34,128 nucleotides of DNA, from NCBI GenBank assembly GCA_947165755.1, contig CAMVBR010000005.1:1-34128 (forward strand), read 5' to 3'. Both the position numbers and the translations under genes were made by a program. A model generated the notes under the pieces. The model saw nothing but the letters and a program-made list of their open reading frames with translations. It was not told the origin of the DNA and ran no database searches. The DNA is from an uncultured Clostridia bacterium. Lineage in GTDB: Bacteria > Bacillota > Clostridia > Oscillospirales > Acutalibacteraceae. This document shows positions 1 to 10,020 of the stretch, one piece after another. How positions within the stretch are numbered: position 1 is the stretch's first letter; each line of letters starts with the position of its first letter.

Positions 1-758
1 TATCCCGTTTTTTTCAAGCGTTTTGACCACGCCCGGCGTTACGCCGGTATAATAACAGATCTCCTTCACAGACCCCGTCTCGATATCGCACAGCAACGAA
101 TACACCGATCTTTGCTTCGGCGTCATTTTCACTTCATTGACGCCTGCGCGAGCGGACTCTGTCAACCGGACCATTCTTACGGTGATCTCGTTAACAAGCC
201 GGAAAGCGAGGGTTTCTTTTGTAATGTAACCTGTTTTTTCAAGCTTTGTAAGCGCAGCCGCAGATGCGAGACCGCATTGCTTCAGAAGCAGGCTCTCGCG
301 CAAGGGCTTCCCTGCCGCCCCGATCAATGTCATCAACCGCTGCGCGTCCGGGTCCTGAATTTCAGGCAGCTGATCCGTATGCTCCGCAACACGATAAACG
401 TTCTCCGTTTTCATACACATTCCGCCCGGCAGCAACGCTTTGGCTGCCGTAAAATAGGTACAAAAGGTCCGCTCCCTGATGTGTTCCGCCAGCAGAACCA
501 TTTCGCGGTCAAGCAACGGCTGCGGATCGAGAACAGATAAAATGCTTTTAAAGGAACCTGCCGCGTCCTCATCCACAGACGCAACGGAAAACACGAATCC
601 CTGGCGGATCGTGTTGCCTTTTCCAAACGGCACCAAAACGCGAACCCCTTCGCATACGTCGCCGGATAGCTCGGAGGGGATCAGATAACTGAAAAGAGAA
701 TCAAAGCTGTAAGCGCAGTTTTCAACTCCGATATTTGCAATCTGAACTGAGGGCAAGG
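1..758 (-). CDS. priA: Primosomal protein N' (replication restart helicase PriA), N-terminal part; gene runs off the left edge
   Basis: Own translation of the minus strand from a TTG start at 758 (preceded by GAGGTG): MPSVQIANIGVENCAYSFDSLFSYLIPSELSGDVCEGVRVLVPFGKGNTIRQGFVFSV..., matching the PriA 3'-end-binding domain. Frame is open to position 1. Missing from the ORF track because no stop lies inside the window. Confidence 0.85.
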
Positions 759-767
759 CTTTTCACC

Positions 768-989
768 TCAATAGTTCTTGATTTCTTCGCTCTCCTGAAT
801 AATATATCTGCCTGAGAGGATATCCTCCACAGCCATACTTACAGGCTTTCCTTCGGTGATCACTTTTTCGCGTTCTCTTTTTTCAACGATCTCATCGTTG
901 ATCTCTCTGGAACGTTTCGCAACGGCAACACAAAGAGAATATCTGCTGATGCCGCCCTTCAGCATGGGTTTCAAATCGATGTTAATCAT
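768..989 (-). CDS. rpoZ: DNA-directed RNA polymerase subunit omega
   Basis: 73 aa, MINIDLKPMLKGGISRYSLCVAVAKRSREI...; omega-type sequence directly downstream of gmk, the usual order. Confidence 0.85.
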   Translation of the reverse strand: MINIDLKPMLKGGISRYSLCVAVAKRSREINDEIVEKREREKVITEGKPVSMAVEDILSGRYIIQESEEIKNY

Positions 990-1569
990 TCTGGTATGCT
1001 CCTTCTTTTATGATAGAATATACTTCTTTTATACATTGCTCCAAATCGTCGTTTACGACGCAATGATCATATTTTTCGCGCATTTCAACTTCAGCCTGCG
1101 CAATAGCCATTCTTGTGCGGAGTTCTTCCTCCGTATTGAGTCCTCTTTTTCTGATTCGACGTTCCAGCTCTTTCGCGGAGGGCGGAACAATAAAGATCGT
1201 GGTAGCGTCAGGGTAGATCCGCTTGATACGCAGCGCCCCGTTCACCTCAATAATGAGCACAGGTATTCTGTTTTCCGAAGATAGTCTTGTGATCTCACTT
1301 TTCAGAGTTCCGTAATAATTGCCGCCATACTGAACGTACTCAAGGAACTCGCCGCGTTCGATTCCTCTCTGAAAATCCGCAACGCTCATATAGTAATAGT
1401 CGACCCCGTCCGTTTCCCCGGGGCGCATCGCCCGCGTTGTTGCGGATACGGTATGCGTGACCGACGGCAGCAATGCTTTTACGCCGTCGTATACGGTGTT
1501 TTTCCCTGATCCGGAAGGACCTGAAATCACAAACAAACAGTTTTTTTTCGGCACCAACGCCTGCTGCAT
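982..1569 (-). CDS. gmk: Guanylate kinase
   Basis: 195 aa with P-loop GPSGSGKNTV and TRAMRPGETDGVDYYYMS, typical of Gmk. Overlaps rpoZ by 8 bp. Confidence 0.95.
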   Translation of the reverse strand: MQQALVPKKNCLFVISGPSGSGKNTVYDGVKALLPSVTHTVSATTRAMRPGETDGVDYYYMSVADFQRGIERGEFLEYVQYGGNYYGTLKSEITRLSSENRIPVLIIEVNGALRIKRIYPDATTIFIVPPSAKELERRIRKRGLNTEEELRTRMAIAQAEVEMREKYDHCVVNDDLEQCIKEVYSIIKEGAYQND

Positions 1570-1571
1570 TA

Positions 1572-1817
1572 TTATTCCTCCTGATTCTCCTCAAAACGCA
1601 GGGAAATCTTATCAGCCTTCAGGTAAGAAAGCAAAATATGCTCGCTGTCGGTCAAAATAACAGACGCGGTTTTACGGCCTTGCGTTACGTCGATCAATCT
1701 TCCCTGATCCTTTGCCTGTTGTATGATGCGTTTGATCGGCGCCGATTCCGGGCTCACGACACAAACGATACGCTCCGCGTTTACCATATTGCCGAATCCG
1801 ATATTAATCAACTTCAT
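1572..1817 (-). CDS. remA: RemA/DUF370 family extracellular matrix regulatory protein
   Basis: [58 protein letters not shown] is typical of RemA/YlzA. Start set at 1817 (RBS AGGGGAAAG); ORF track begins at 1844. Confidence 0.92.
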   Translation of the reverse strand: MKLINIGFGNMVNAERIVCVVSPESAPIKRIIQQAKDQGRLIDVTQGRKTASVILTDSEHILLSYLKADKISLRFEENQEE

Positions 1818-1850
1818 ATCTTTCCCCTGTGTTCTAAAACGCAATAGCGT

Positions 1851-2729
1851 TTATTCAATATTCTGGATCTGCTCGCGTATTTTTTCAACTTCGGCCTTGA
1901 TCTCGATCACCTTCCGGGCAATCGGGATATCCGAGGCCTTGGAACCGATGGTATTCGCTTCGCGGTTGATCTCCTGTACCAAAAAATCAAGTTTTCTGCC
2001 GATTGGTTCTTCGGATTGAAAAAACGTGCGAAGCTGATCGATATGGCTTCTGAGCCGTACCGTTTCTTCTGCAACGGCGATTTTATCCGCATATACGGCG
2101 GCCTCGGTAAGCAAACGCTGTTCATCCACTGCCGCGTCGCCGATCAGCTCCTTTATGCGGGCTTTCAGCTTTTCATTATACTCCGCAACCGTCTGCGGCG
2201 AACGCTCTTCAATAAAATCCACGCACGAGAGAATCGCGTCTCCTCTGGAAAGCACGTCCGTTTTCAGCTTTTCGCCTTCCGTTTCGCGCATTTCAATGAA
2301 AGAGGCCAACGCCTGCGTCGCAACGCCTTTTACAAAGCTCCATATCTTCTCTTCATCTACGGGTGGCTTTTTTACGTTAAAAATATCCGCGTGAGAAGCC
2401 AGAATATCTACGTTGTCGCTCATGTGCAGATGATATGTTTCACAGAGCGTGCGAAGCGCTTCATAATAACCGGAAGCCAACGACGCGTTGATGCTCACAA
2501 CGCCATCCTGCGTTTCCTCGTTTTCGATCTGAACGAAGCAATCCACCTTGCCTCTGAAAACGTATTGCTGCACAAGCCCCTTCAGTTTTTCTTCCAGATA
2601 AGAATAGCCTCTGCTCACCTTTGCGTTAAACTCAAAAAAGCGGTGATTCACGCTTTTAAGCTCTATGGTCACGCTCATGCCGCCGTCCACGCCGACAGCT
2701 CTGCCGTAACCGGTCATACTTCTGATCAT
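1851..2729 (-). CDS. yicC: YicC/YloC family endoribonuclease
   Basis: MIRSMTGYGRAV... at the N-terminus and ...REANTIGSKASDIPIARKVIEIKAEVEKIREQIQNIE at the C-terminus. Start at 2729 preferred for RBS spacing; ORF track begins at 2738. Confidence 0.93.
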   Translation of the reverse strand: MIRSMTGYGRAVGVDGGMSVTIELKSVNHRFFEFNAKVSRGYSYLEEKLKGLVQQYVFRGKVDCFVQIENEETQDGVVSINASLASGYYEALRTLCETYHLHMSDNVDILASHADIFNVKKPPVDEEKIWSFVKGVATQALASFIEMRETEGEKLKTDVLSRGDAILSCVDFIEERSPQTVAEYNEKLKARIKELIGDAAVDEQRLLTEAAVYADKIAVAEETVRLRSHIDQLRTFFQSEEPIGRKLDFLVQEINREANTIGSKASDIPIARKVIEIKAEVEKIREQIQNIE

Positions 2730-2743
2730 AGTATACATCCTTT

Positions 2744-3472
2744 TCAGTAACTTCCGGATTCCCTTTTCAGCGCGGCAACCTCACCCGGGTTGAGTTCACG
2801 ATACTCCCCGGGTTTCAGTTTGCCGAGCGAAAGCTGACCGATCGATACGCGTTTCAGCCGCAGCGTTTCAAGGCCGGCTTCTTCGCACAACCGTCGGATC
2901 TGACGGTTCCTGCCTTCATACAAAACGATCTCCAGGGTGCTTTTATCGGCCTCGCGTGAAACAACTCTGACCTCCGCGGGCATGGTTTTTCTTCCGTCGA
3001 TCATCAGAGAGGAGGTGAGCACCGTGATCTGGGCCTCTGTGATCGCCGGGCGCACACTGACGCGATACACCTTTTGAATATGCCTTGACGGGTGCATCAG
3101 GGCGTTTGCAAAATCGCCGTCGTTTGTAAACAGGAGCAAGCCTTCGGAATCCCGGTCCAGGCGGCCGATGGGATAAACGCGCATTGTTACATTCCGTATC
3201 AGTTCCGCCACGCATTTGCGGTCTTTTTCATCACGCATAGTGGTAACGTAACCGCGCGGCTTATAAAGCATATAGTAAACGTTCTGCGTTTCCCGTTTGA
3301 TTCTTTTCCCGCTCAGAGTTACGGAATCCTTTTTCGGATCCACTTTATCTCCGAGCTGCGCGGCACGCCCGTTAACGTACACTTTGCCGTCCGCGATCAG
3401 CTCCTCCGCCTTTCTGCGCGAAGCGACGCCTGCCTCAGCAAGAAATTTCTGAAGTCTGATTTTATCTTCCAT
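2744..3472 (-). CDS. Pseudouridine synthase, RsuA/RluB family
   Basis: N-terminal S4 domain (RLQKFLAEAGVASRRKAEELI) and PIGRLDRDSEGLLLFTNDG catalytic motif. Confidence 0.93.
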   Translation of the reverse strand: MEDKIRLQKFLAEAGVASRRKAEELIADGKVYVNGRAAQLGDKVDPKKDSVTLSGKRIKRETQNVYYMLYKPRGYVTTMRDEKDRKCVAELIRNVTMRVYPIGRLDRDSEGLLLFTNDGDFANALMHPSRHIQKVYRVSVRPAITEAQITVLTSSLMIDGRKTMPAEVRVVSREADKSTLEIVLYEGRNRQIRRLCEEAGLETLRLKRVSIGQLSLGKLKPGEYRELNPGEVAALKRESGSY

Positions 3473-3496
3473 GTTGGTTAATTACCGAGCCCCGTT

Positions 3497-3517
3497 CCTC
3501 GCGCAAAAGAAGCGAGG
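3497..3517 (-). other. Short hairpin in the ytfJ-rluB gap
   Basis: CCTCGC / GCGAGG 6-bp perfect stem with 9-nt loop, no following T-tract. Confidence 0.4.
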
Positions 3518-3529
3518 ATCAGTGGGATC

Positions 3530-3916
3530 TTACTCTGCTTTTTTACCGGATTTGGCTTTATCGGCAATGCCGGAAACCTTATCGATCACATCCGGGATCA
3601 TATTCACGATGCGTTCTGCCGCATTATCGTTCGCCGTGATATGCTTCAAGGTAACCTCTCCGTCTTTCAGTACAAGAAAGGCCACGGGGTTGATCGTAAC
3701 GCCGGCGCCGCCGCCGCCGCCAAAAAGCTCGGCATTGGATTTAGACGGAAAATCGGCACCGCCGCTGGCAAAACCGTAGGTGACCTTAGATACGGGAATG
3801 ACCGTGATTTCTTCGGAAAGATGAATGGGCTCACCGATGATGGTGCTTACGTCCACAAGCTGACGCACTTTTTCGATCGTGGTAGCGAGGATTCCTGCTG
3901 CTGATTGTTCTTTCAT
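3530..3916 (-). CDS. ytfJ: Sporulation protein YtfJ/GerW family
   Basis: FASGGADFPSKSNAELFGGGGGAGVTINPVAFLVLKDGEVTLKHI is the characteristic glycine-rich YtfJ motif. Confidence 0.9.
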   Translation of the reverse strand: MKEQSAAGILATTIEKVRQLVDVSTIIGEPIHLSEEITVIPVSKVTYGFASGGADFPSKSNAELFGGGGGAGVTINPVAFLVLKDGEVTLKHITANDNAAERIVNMIPDVIDKVSGIADKAKSGKKAE

Positions 3917-4656
3917 TTTGCTTCACTCTTTTCTTCAGATTTTATATTTTTATTCCGGTTGCCTTCCGTTTTTTTCGCACCGGAAATTTTAACAACAAGC
4001 TTGATAAGAACACCGAATAAAAGTTTGAATACATAACCGAGCGTTATCCCCATCAAATATATCGGCGTAAAATGGAATGCAGTTACAAAAGAGGCTTCAC
4101 TGAAACGGGCGATATAATCAGGATAAATATTAAAATCATATTTTTTCATCCTGCATTTTGCGGCAAGCGCGCCAAGCAAAGGAAACAAAACAGCGCAAAC
4201 CTCACCGTAGTAAATTGCCGTTTCTGCCGCGTCGGAGCGCGTGCATCGCACATCCAGATACAATTCATCGATCACAAAGCCGCGGATCATATTACCGAAA
4301 AACGTTTTTGTATACCCGAGCACGCTCTGCAAAATGGAAATCAATCCGTCGATACCTTCGGCGTTATACAGCGTTTGCAGCAGATCATTCTTTTCTTTCG
4401 GCTTCTGCGTTTCTGCTTCTTCTGTATTCTCCGGTTTTGTATTATCTTCTTTCTGCGGCTCCGGTGTTTTCTCTTTCTTTTTCTTCCCTTTACCGTTCGT
4501 CGGATACAGTCTGATTTTAAGAAAGAGCCACTTCAACAGAACAGAGGTGTTCTCGGAGGAGTATTCTATACGGAATCTTACCTTTACGCAAAGGGCAAGT
4601 ACGATCAGCGCAAGGATACCAAGCAGGACCCAACCGATAATTTTCAGTACGATCAT
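3913..4656 (-). CDS. DUF2953 domain-containing membrane protein
   Basis: N-terminal TM segment, VRFRIEYSSENTSVLLKWLFLKIRLYP, K/E-rich linker; position between scpB and ytfJ is typical for DUF2953. Confidence 0.75.
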   Translation of the reverse strand: MIVLKIIGWVLLGILALIVLALCVKVRFRIEYSSENTSVLLKWLFLKIRLYPTNGKGKKKKEKTPEPQKEDNTKPENTEEAETQKPKEKNDLLQTLYNAEGIDGLISILQSVLGYTKTFFGNMIRGFVIDELYLDVRCTRSDAAETAIYYGEVCAVLFPLLGALAAKCRMKKYDFNIYPDYIARFSEASFVTAFHFTPIYLMGITLGYVFKLLFGVLIKLVVKISGAKKTEGNRNKNIKSEEKSEAK

Positions 4657-4672
4657 TTATGTTCCTCCAACT

Positions 4673-5269
4673 TCAGAGAATCGACATCTGTCCGCTGATT
4701 TCACCGTTCACGGGCTGAATAGACTGCAGTACTTCGGCAGCCGTTTGCTGATCCTGTACTTCCGGAAGCTCCGCTAAGGTAGACATGCAAAAGCAGCGAA
4801 GGAATTCTGCCGTAGTACAATAGATCAGCGGTCGCCCAGGAAGATCCAATCTGCCGCATTCCTCGATCAGATTTCTCTGACACAGCGTATTTATAACGCC
4901 TCCGCAATCAACGCCTCGGATCTGCTCAACAAAAGCCTTTGTAACGGGTTGATTATATGCGATGATCGCAAGTACTTCAAACGCAGCGGTCGATAAGGGC
5001 TGATTCCTTTTCAAATCAAGAACGTTGCGAATCGCCGCCGCATACTGCGGTCTGGTAGCGAATTGCACTTTCGATCCAAGCAGCAGCAGCTGCACGGCGC
5101 TCTCCCGGTCGTCATACTCATTTTTGATCTCATTCAGAACGCCGTCCAATTTCTCAGGCGTACAATCCAACGCTTCAATCAGCCTGAGCCTGTCGATCGG
5201 TTCGCCGGACGCAAATATGATGGCCTCAACAGTCCCCTTGAAATTCATTGATTCGTCAGTCAAAGTCAA
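4673..5269 (-). CDS. scpB: Segregation and condensation protein B
   Basis: MNFKGTVEAIIFASGEPI..., STAAFEVLAIIAYNQPVTKAFVEQIRGVDC; overlaps scpA by 14 bp. Confidence 0.95.
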   Translation of the reverse strand: MTLTDESMNFKGTVEAIIFASGEPIDRLRLIEALDCTPEKLDGVLNEIKNEYDDRESAVQLLLLGSKVQFATRPQYAAAIRNVLDLKRNQPLSTAAFEVLAIIAYNQPVTKAFVEQIRGVDCGGVINTLCQRNLIEECGRLDLPGRPLIYCTTAEFLRCFCMSTLAELPEVQDQQTAAEVLQSIQPVNGEISGQMSIL

Positions 5270-5984
5270 GATCCCCCTCCGGCACAGATACCAATTCCAT
5301 AGAAAAATCAGATTTTTCGCCGTCTACATTTATATTTCCCGTTTTTGCCAATTCCAACACCGCAAGGAATACTGCAACCAATTCGGAACGGCTGGTTGCG
5401 GAATGCAGCAGATCTGTAAAGCGCATTCGTTTTTTATGCGCAAGCAAAGACACGACCGATTTGATTTTTTCAGAGACCGATACGATTTTTTTCTGCACCA
5501 GAGGACGAAAAACATCAAATTTCGGGGGGAGCATACGCAGTTTTTTCCCCATAACACGCATATAGGCGTTCAGCAATTCAATGGGATCGTGAATCCTGGT
5601 GTAGGTCATATCGCTCTCGATCGGTTCCGGCGTTCTCGTTTGTACGTTAAAGCCCGCGGTTTGCAAAGATAGAGCTTCGGCAGCCTTCTTACAAGCGGCG
5701 TATTCGATCAGCTCGCCGGAAAGCTCTCGGCGCAGCTGCTCCCCTTCCTCGTGAACGGGAAGCAAAGACAGGGATTTTATGTGAATCAACCGGGCTGCCA
5801 TTTCAAGGAACTCACTGGCAACGTCAAGATCCTGCGCCTGCATGGCCCTGATATAGGCCGTGTATTGCTCAACAAGCTCAAAAATGGGAATGTCGTAAAT
5901 ATTCAGTTTGTGTTTTGTGATCAGATGCAGCAGCAGGTCCATAGGACCTTCAAACACATCCAGTTTATAATTGATCTCAGTCAA
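5256..5984 (-). CDS. scpA: Segregation and condensation protein A
   Basis: YKLDVFEGPMDLLLHLITKHKLNIYDIPIFELVEQY is the ScpA N-terminal signature. Confidence 0.96.
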   Translation of the reverse strand: MTEINYKLDVFEGPMDLLLHLITKHKLNIYDIPIFELVEQYTAYIRAMQAQDLDVASEFLEMAARLIHIKSLSLLPVHEEGEQLRRELSGELIEYAACKKAAEALSLQTAGFNVQTRTPEPIESDMTYTRIHDPIELLNAYMRVMGKKLRMLPPKFDVFRPLVQKKIVSVSEKIKSVVSLLAHKKRMRFTDLLHSATSRSELVAVFLAVLELAKTGNINVDGEKSDFSMELVSVPEGDLDFD

Positions 5985-6008
5985 GTAAATTCTTTCCTTT
6001 TCGGGTAT

Positions 6009-6719
6009 TTATCCGATCCAATGAGAGAAAGGCAGATACGTGATCCAATTGATACCTGCGGATACAACGGAAGAAAGCCAGCCGATCGGAGATATGCCGA
6101 TCCGATTAAAAATAAAGATCAAGGCAAACAAAGCATACATGGAATACCGTTCGTATTGCAAAAATTTAATATAAATACGATCCGGCAAAACAACCATAAG
6201 GATTCTGGAGCCGTCAAGCGGCGGGATCGGGATCAGGTTGAATATTGCAAGCGAAACGTTAACGCTCGCAGCGGCGCCGAAGAAATACATGGCAACGCTG
6301 AGCACCGTGGTTGTTCCGCGGGATGCGATCAGTGCCATAAAGAGGTTGCTCAACAGTGAAAACACGATCGCGAGCAGCAGGTTGGAAACAGGTCCGGCAA
6401 GCGCCGTCAATGCAAAATACAGCTTCCTTTTTTTCGGAGGGAAATTATTGATATTCACCGGAACGGGTTTCGCGTAACCGAACCCAAACAACAGGATCAT
6501 AAGAGAACCGATAATATCCAGATGCGCCAAAGGATTCAGCGTGATCCTACCGCTGAGACGTCCGGTGGGATCGCCAAGTCGATCCGCCATCCACGCATGC
6601 GCGCTTTCATGGATCGGGAAGCAGCACAGCGCGATGAAAATGATCGCAAAAAACTGAACGATGATCCCCATACCGGGGGCTTCTCCGGAAAGAAGCGTAC
6701 GAATCAAAGATGAGAGCAT
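6009..6719 (-). CDS. Site-2 protease family (M50) membrane metalloprotease
   Basis: HExxH motif (PIHESAHAW), second motif NLIPIPPLDGSRIL, multiple TM segments. Confidence 0.9.
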   Translation of the reverse strand: MLSSLIRTLLSGEAPGMGIIVQFFAIIFIALCCFPIHESAHAWMADRLGDPTGRLSGRITLNPLAHLDIIGSLMILLFGFGYAKPVPVNINNFPPKKRKLYFALTALAGPVSNLLLAIVFSLLSNLFMALIASRGTTTVLSVAMYFFGAAASVNVSLAIFNLIPIPPLDGSRILMVVLPDRIYIKFLQYERYSMYALFALIFIFNRIGISPIGWLSSVVSAGINWITYLPFSHWIG

Positions 6720-6734
6720 AAAATCCTCCGAATT

Positions 6735-7571
6735 CTAAAAGTAAGCAATAACAAATCGCCGCAAACCAAAGATATCGGAAACGATCTCTTTCCGTACGGC
6801 CGATGGCAGCATTTGCGCGATCGTTTCCGTTTGTGTTTCACCGCACTCCAAAGCCAAACATCCGCCGGCACAGAGCCTTGCGGCCCAACGCGACGCTATA
6901 TTCCTGTAAAATATCAAGCCGTCCGCTCCGCCGTCAAGGGCTGTTATGGGTTCCGCCTGAACTTCCTTCTGTAAAGAAGCGATCTCACCGGAAGCAATAT
7001 ACGGCGGATTCGATACGATCAGATCCGGGAGAGGAAAATCCGCGGGATCGCACGTAAGGATATCGGCTTGCGCAGTATGTACTCTTGAAGCGATACTATT
7101 TGGTATGTTCTTTTTCAAATACGCGATTGCGTCGGCATATTTTTCCAGCAGCCAAACCTCTGTCTGCGGACAATGCATCGCAATACTGATCCCGATACAT
7201 CCGCTGCCGGAACAAAGATCGATCACGTTACGGTAGCCATTGCTTCGGATCATGTCGATACATATCTGTGTCAGCTGCTCCGTTTCGGGCCTCGGGATCA
7301 AAACGCCGCTTCCGACTTCGAAATCCGTCCCGAGAAAAGGCGCGCTGCTTATAATATATTGCAGCGGCACGCGATCCACACGCTTTCCGATCAGAAGCAG
7401 ATAGTTCGCTTCCGTTTTTTCATCCGCCTCAGCGCCGCGATGCAAAAGGAAATCGGTTTTGCTGTATTTCAGCAAAAAGCACAGAAGGCTCTCAGCCTCA
7501 TTCAAGGCGTTGTCGATCCCGGCAGAAACAAGAATGCCGGCGCCCTTCTTTGCAAGCTCACGATAGGTCAT
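6735..7571 (-). CDS. prmC: Peptide chain release factor N5-glutamine methyltransferase
   Basis: VLIPRPETEQL, IDLCSGSGCIGISIA and VSNPPYI motifs. Confidence 0.95.
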   Translation of the reverse strand: MTYRELAKKGAGILVSAGIDNALNEAESLLCFLLKYSKTDFLLHRGAEADEKTEANYLLLIGKRVDRVPLQYIISSAPFLGTDFEVGSGVLIPRPETEQLTQICIDMIRSNGYRNVIDLCSGSGCIGISIAMHCPQTEVWLLEKYADAIAYLKKNIPNSIASRVHTAQADILTCDPADFPLPDLIVSNPPYIASGEIASLQKEVQAEPITALDGGADGLIFYRNIASRWAARLCAGGCLALECGETQTETIAQMLPSAVRKEIVSDIFGLRRFVIAYF

Positions 7572-8590
7572 TTGATCGTGTCGTCCTCGGGGTTGTCGGT
7601 GATAACCGCTTTCAGAGAAGCAATTCCCACCTCGATCATTTCATCCGTAGGTTCAGCGGTCGTGATGCGCTGCATCCAAAGGCCGGGGGCGGAAAAAATC
7701 TTCGTAACGACGTTATCGTGACGGCCCGCATATTTGATCATTTCATAGCTGATCCCCGTAACGATCGGAATGATAACGACGACCTTGACCAGCACCCATA
7801 GAATACGGATCACGGTATTCGTTCCATTCAACACGGGGAACAGAAGCAAAACAACAGAAGAAATGATGATGCTTACGATGATAATAATAAAAATGAAGCT
7901 CGTTCCGCATCTCGGATGAAAACGTTTGCAGCCGCGCACGTTCTCAACGGTGAGTTCTTTTCCGCTTTCATAGCAGGTGATCGTTTTATGCTCGGCACCG
8001 TGATACATAAAAACCCGATGGATATCTTTCAGGCGAGATACAATAAACATATAAAGAACGATAACAGCGGCGCGGATAATGCCTTCAAATATCGCGTGGA
8101 AGCTCGAAAGCTTTGAAGCAAACAAATGCGCATCCGCAAGGTCTACCAGCAATGTGGGCAAATAAGCAAACAATACGATACCGACCGCAACTGCGATCAC
8201 CATGGCAGCGCCGCTGATCACGCCCATCATTTTCGGCCCCATGTGATCGTTGAGCCAACGATCGAGCTTCGACATATTTTCGGGGTCTTCTTCAGCTTCC
8301 AGCTGCCCGGAAAGATCGGCGGCTCTCATAAGGCACTTATAGCCAAACAGCATGGTTTCCACATAGTTCACGATCCCGCGGATAAAAGGCACGCCGAGTA
8401 TTTTGTACTTATCTTTTATATGCTTGAAATTCTGTTCCTCAACAAAAATACTGCCGTCCGTTTTTCTCACAGCGATCGCGCTGCCCTTCGGACCGTTCAT
8501 CATGATCCCTTCGATCAGTGCCTGACCGCCGACAGAACTTTTTCTTGCGCATGAAGTGTTTTTGCTCATCCTGTTAATCCTTCCGTTCAT
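7568..8590 (-). CDS. DUF1385 (YqhQ-like) membrane protein
   Basis: SSVGGQALIEGIMMNGP... and YHGAEHKTITCYESG...RFHPRCGTSFIFI; next to prmC (4-bp overlap) as commonly seen. Confidence 0.92.
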   Translation of the reverse strand: MNGRINRMSKNTSCARKSSVGGQALIEGIMMNGPKGSAIAVRKTDGSIFVEEQNFKHIKDKYKILGVPFIRGIVNYVETMLFGYKCLMRAADLSGQLEAEEDPENMSKLDRWLNDHMGPKMMGVISGAAMVIAVAVGIVLFAYLPTLLVDLADAHLFASKLSSFHAIFEGIIRAAVIVLYMFIVSRLKDIHRVFMYHGAEHKTITCYESGKELTVENVRGCKRFHPRCGTSFIFIIIIVSIIISSVVLLLFPVLNGTNTVIRILWVLVKVVVIIPIVTGISYEMIKYAGRHDNVVTKIFSAPGLWMQRITTAEPTDEMIEVGIASLKAVITDNPEDDTIK

Positions 8591-10004
8591 TTGAAGGCGT
8601 TAGGGGTAAAAGAACCTCTACCGTTGTGCCTTCGTTCAATTTGCTGTAAATATTCAGCTTGCCATTGTGAAGTGAAACAAGCTCATCACATACGGCAAGT
8701 CCGATGCCGGAGCCTTTGACCGAGCCGTTCGGTTTATAGAATTTCTCTTTGATATGCGGAAGATCTTTTTCGGATATGCCGCATCCGGTATCTGAAAACT
8801 CTATTCGCAGCTCGCAGCCTGAAATGGACGCGATAATTGAAATCTTGCCGCCTTCGGGCGTATATTTGATCGCATTATCGAGGATATTCACAAATACCTG
8901 TTTGATTCTGTCAGGATCCGCATTTGCAGGCGCAGGAAGATCCGGGGTGCTGTAAAACAGGTCGATCCCTTCTCGAATAGCCCTGTCCCGCAATACGAAT
9001 ACGGCTTCATCCAATTCTGCGAGAATATCGATCTTTTGAATGCGCAGCTGCAGGCTGCCGTTTTCAAGACGGGAGAAATCAAGCAGGTCTTCCACAAGGG
9101 AATACAGACGTTCCGATTCAAACATGATCACCTTCAACCCCTGCTTCAGGGTTTCATCGCCGGTCTCGTTCAGGGTAAGAAGCGTTTCCGTCCACCCCTT
9201 GATCGCAGTCAGTGGTGTGCGCAGCTCATGTGAAACGGTGGAAATAAAATCATTTTTCAGCGTTTCCGTTCTTGAAATCTGATCCGTCATATAGTTGATG
9301 GATTCCGTCAGCTCCGTGATCTCGTCATACCGGTTCGCCGCTTCGATTCTTCCGGAGTAGTCGCCGGCGGCGATTCGTCTTGTTGCGTCGTTGATCTTTT
9401 TTACCGGAACCAGAATGGACCGGATAAAGAACAAACCCGATATAATAACCAAACCGAGCGCGAACAGAACCGCGCTGAACACAGCCACGGCAACGGAGCG
9501 AAGCCTGTGATTGATATCCTGCATGGAGATCAGATACCGAATTGCGCCGTTGCTGTTGTCCCCTGTTTTCGGCAGCAGCACTGTGAGCGCCATAAACTTC
9601 TCTCCGGAGGCAAGATATCCCTCACTCAACCCGCGCCCCGATGGGGAAGACATGGCCGTTTGATAATCGTTGTCGTCGGCGGCTTCGGCCGGAAAACCGG
9701 TGGACGTAATAATGATTTCCCCGTTTTTATTATAGATCCATACCCACGCGGTATTGATCTCCGAGAAATTCTGCGCATAATCGCTTGCCCTTGCGGCAAA
9801 GGTATCGTTCGGCACGTTGATGTAACCGTTGAAATATTCCGCAATGGCGCTGCTCTGCCCCATAGCCTGCAGCTTTTGCTCTACGGTGGAATAATAGTAT
9901 TTACGAACCGATAACGTTATGGCGATTGCGATCGCAAGCAAAATAACCGAAATAACAAGCAAAGTTGTAAGGATCCATCGCTTTGTGATACCGCTTTTCA
10001 GCAT
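8574..10004 (-). CDS. Sensor histidine kinase (TM-extracellular-TM-HAMP-HisKA-HATPase)
   Basis: Two TM segments, HAMP-like region, H-box FISTVSHELRTPLTAIKGWTE, N-box NILDNAIKYTPEGG, G-boxes DTGCGIS and GSGIGLAV. Confidence 0.95.
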   Translation of the reverse strand: MLKSGITKRWILTTLLVISVILLAIAIAITLSVRKYYYSTVEQKLQAMGQSSAIAEYFNGYINVPNDTFAARASDYAQNFSEINTAWVWIYNKNGEIIITSTGFPAEAADDNDYQTAMSSPSGRGLSEGYLASGEKFMALTVLLPKTGDNSNGAIRYLISMQDINHRLRSVAVAVFSAVLFALGLVIISGLFFIRSILVPVKKINDATRRIAAGDYSGRIEAANRYDEITELTESINYMTDQISRTETLKNDFISTVSHELRTPLTAIKGWTETLLTLNETGDETLKQGLKVIMFESERLYSLVEDLLDFSRLENGSLQLRIQKIDILAELDEAVFVLRDRAIREGIDLFYSTPDLPAPANADPDRIKQVFVNILDNAIKYTPEGGKISIIASISGCELRIEFSDTGCGISEKDLPHIKEKFYKPNGSVKGSGIGLAVCDELVSLHNGKLNIYSKLNEGTTVEVLLPLTPSNERKD

Positions 10005-10020
10005 ACGCGCACTCCAGTTT

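Noticed and set aside
2016-2750. 244-aa plus-strand ORF
   Set aside because: Antisense to yicC, which has a clear N- and C-terminal signature.
1572-4656. Sporulation-type genes (ytfJ) and remA as a novel cluster
   Set aside because: remA next to gmk-rpoZ-priA, and ytfJ near scpAB/DUF2953, are common arrangements in Clostridia/Bacilli.
5025-5672. 215-aa plus-strand ORF
   Set aside because: Antisense to scpB/scpA.
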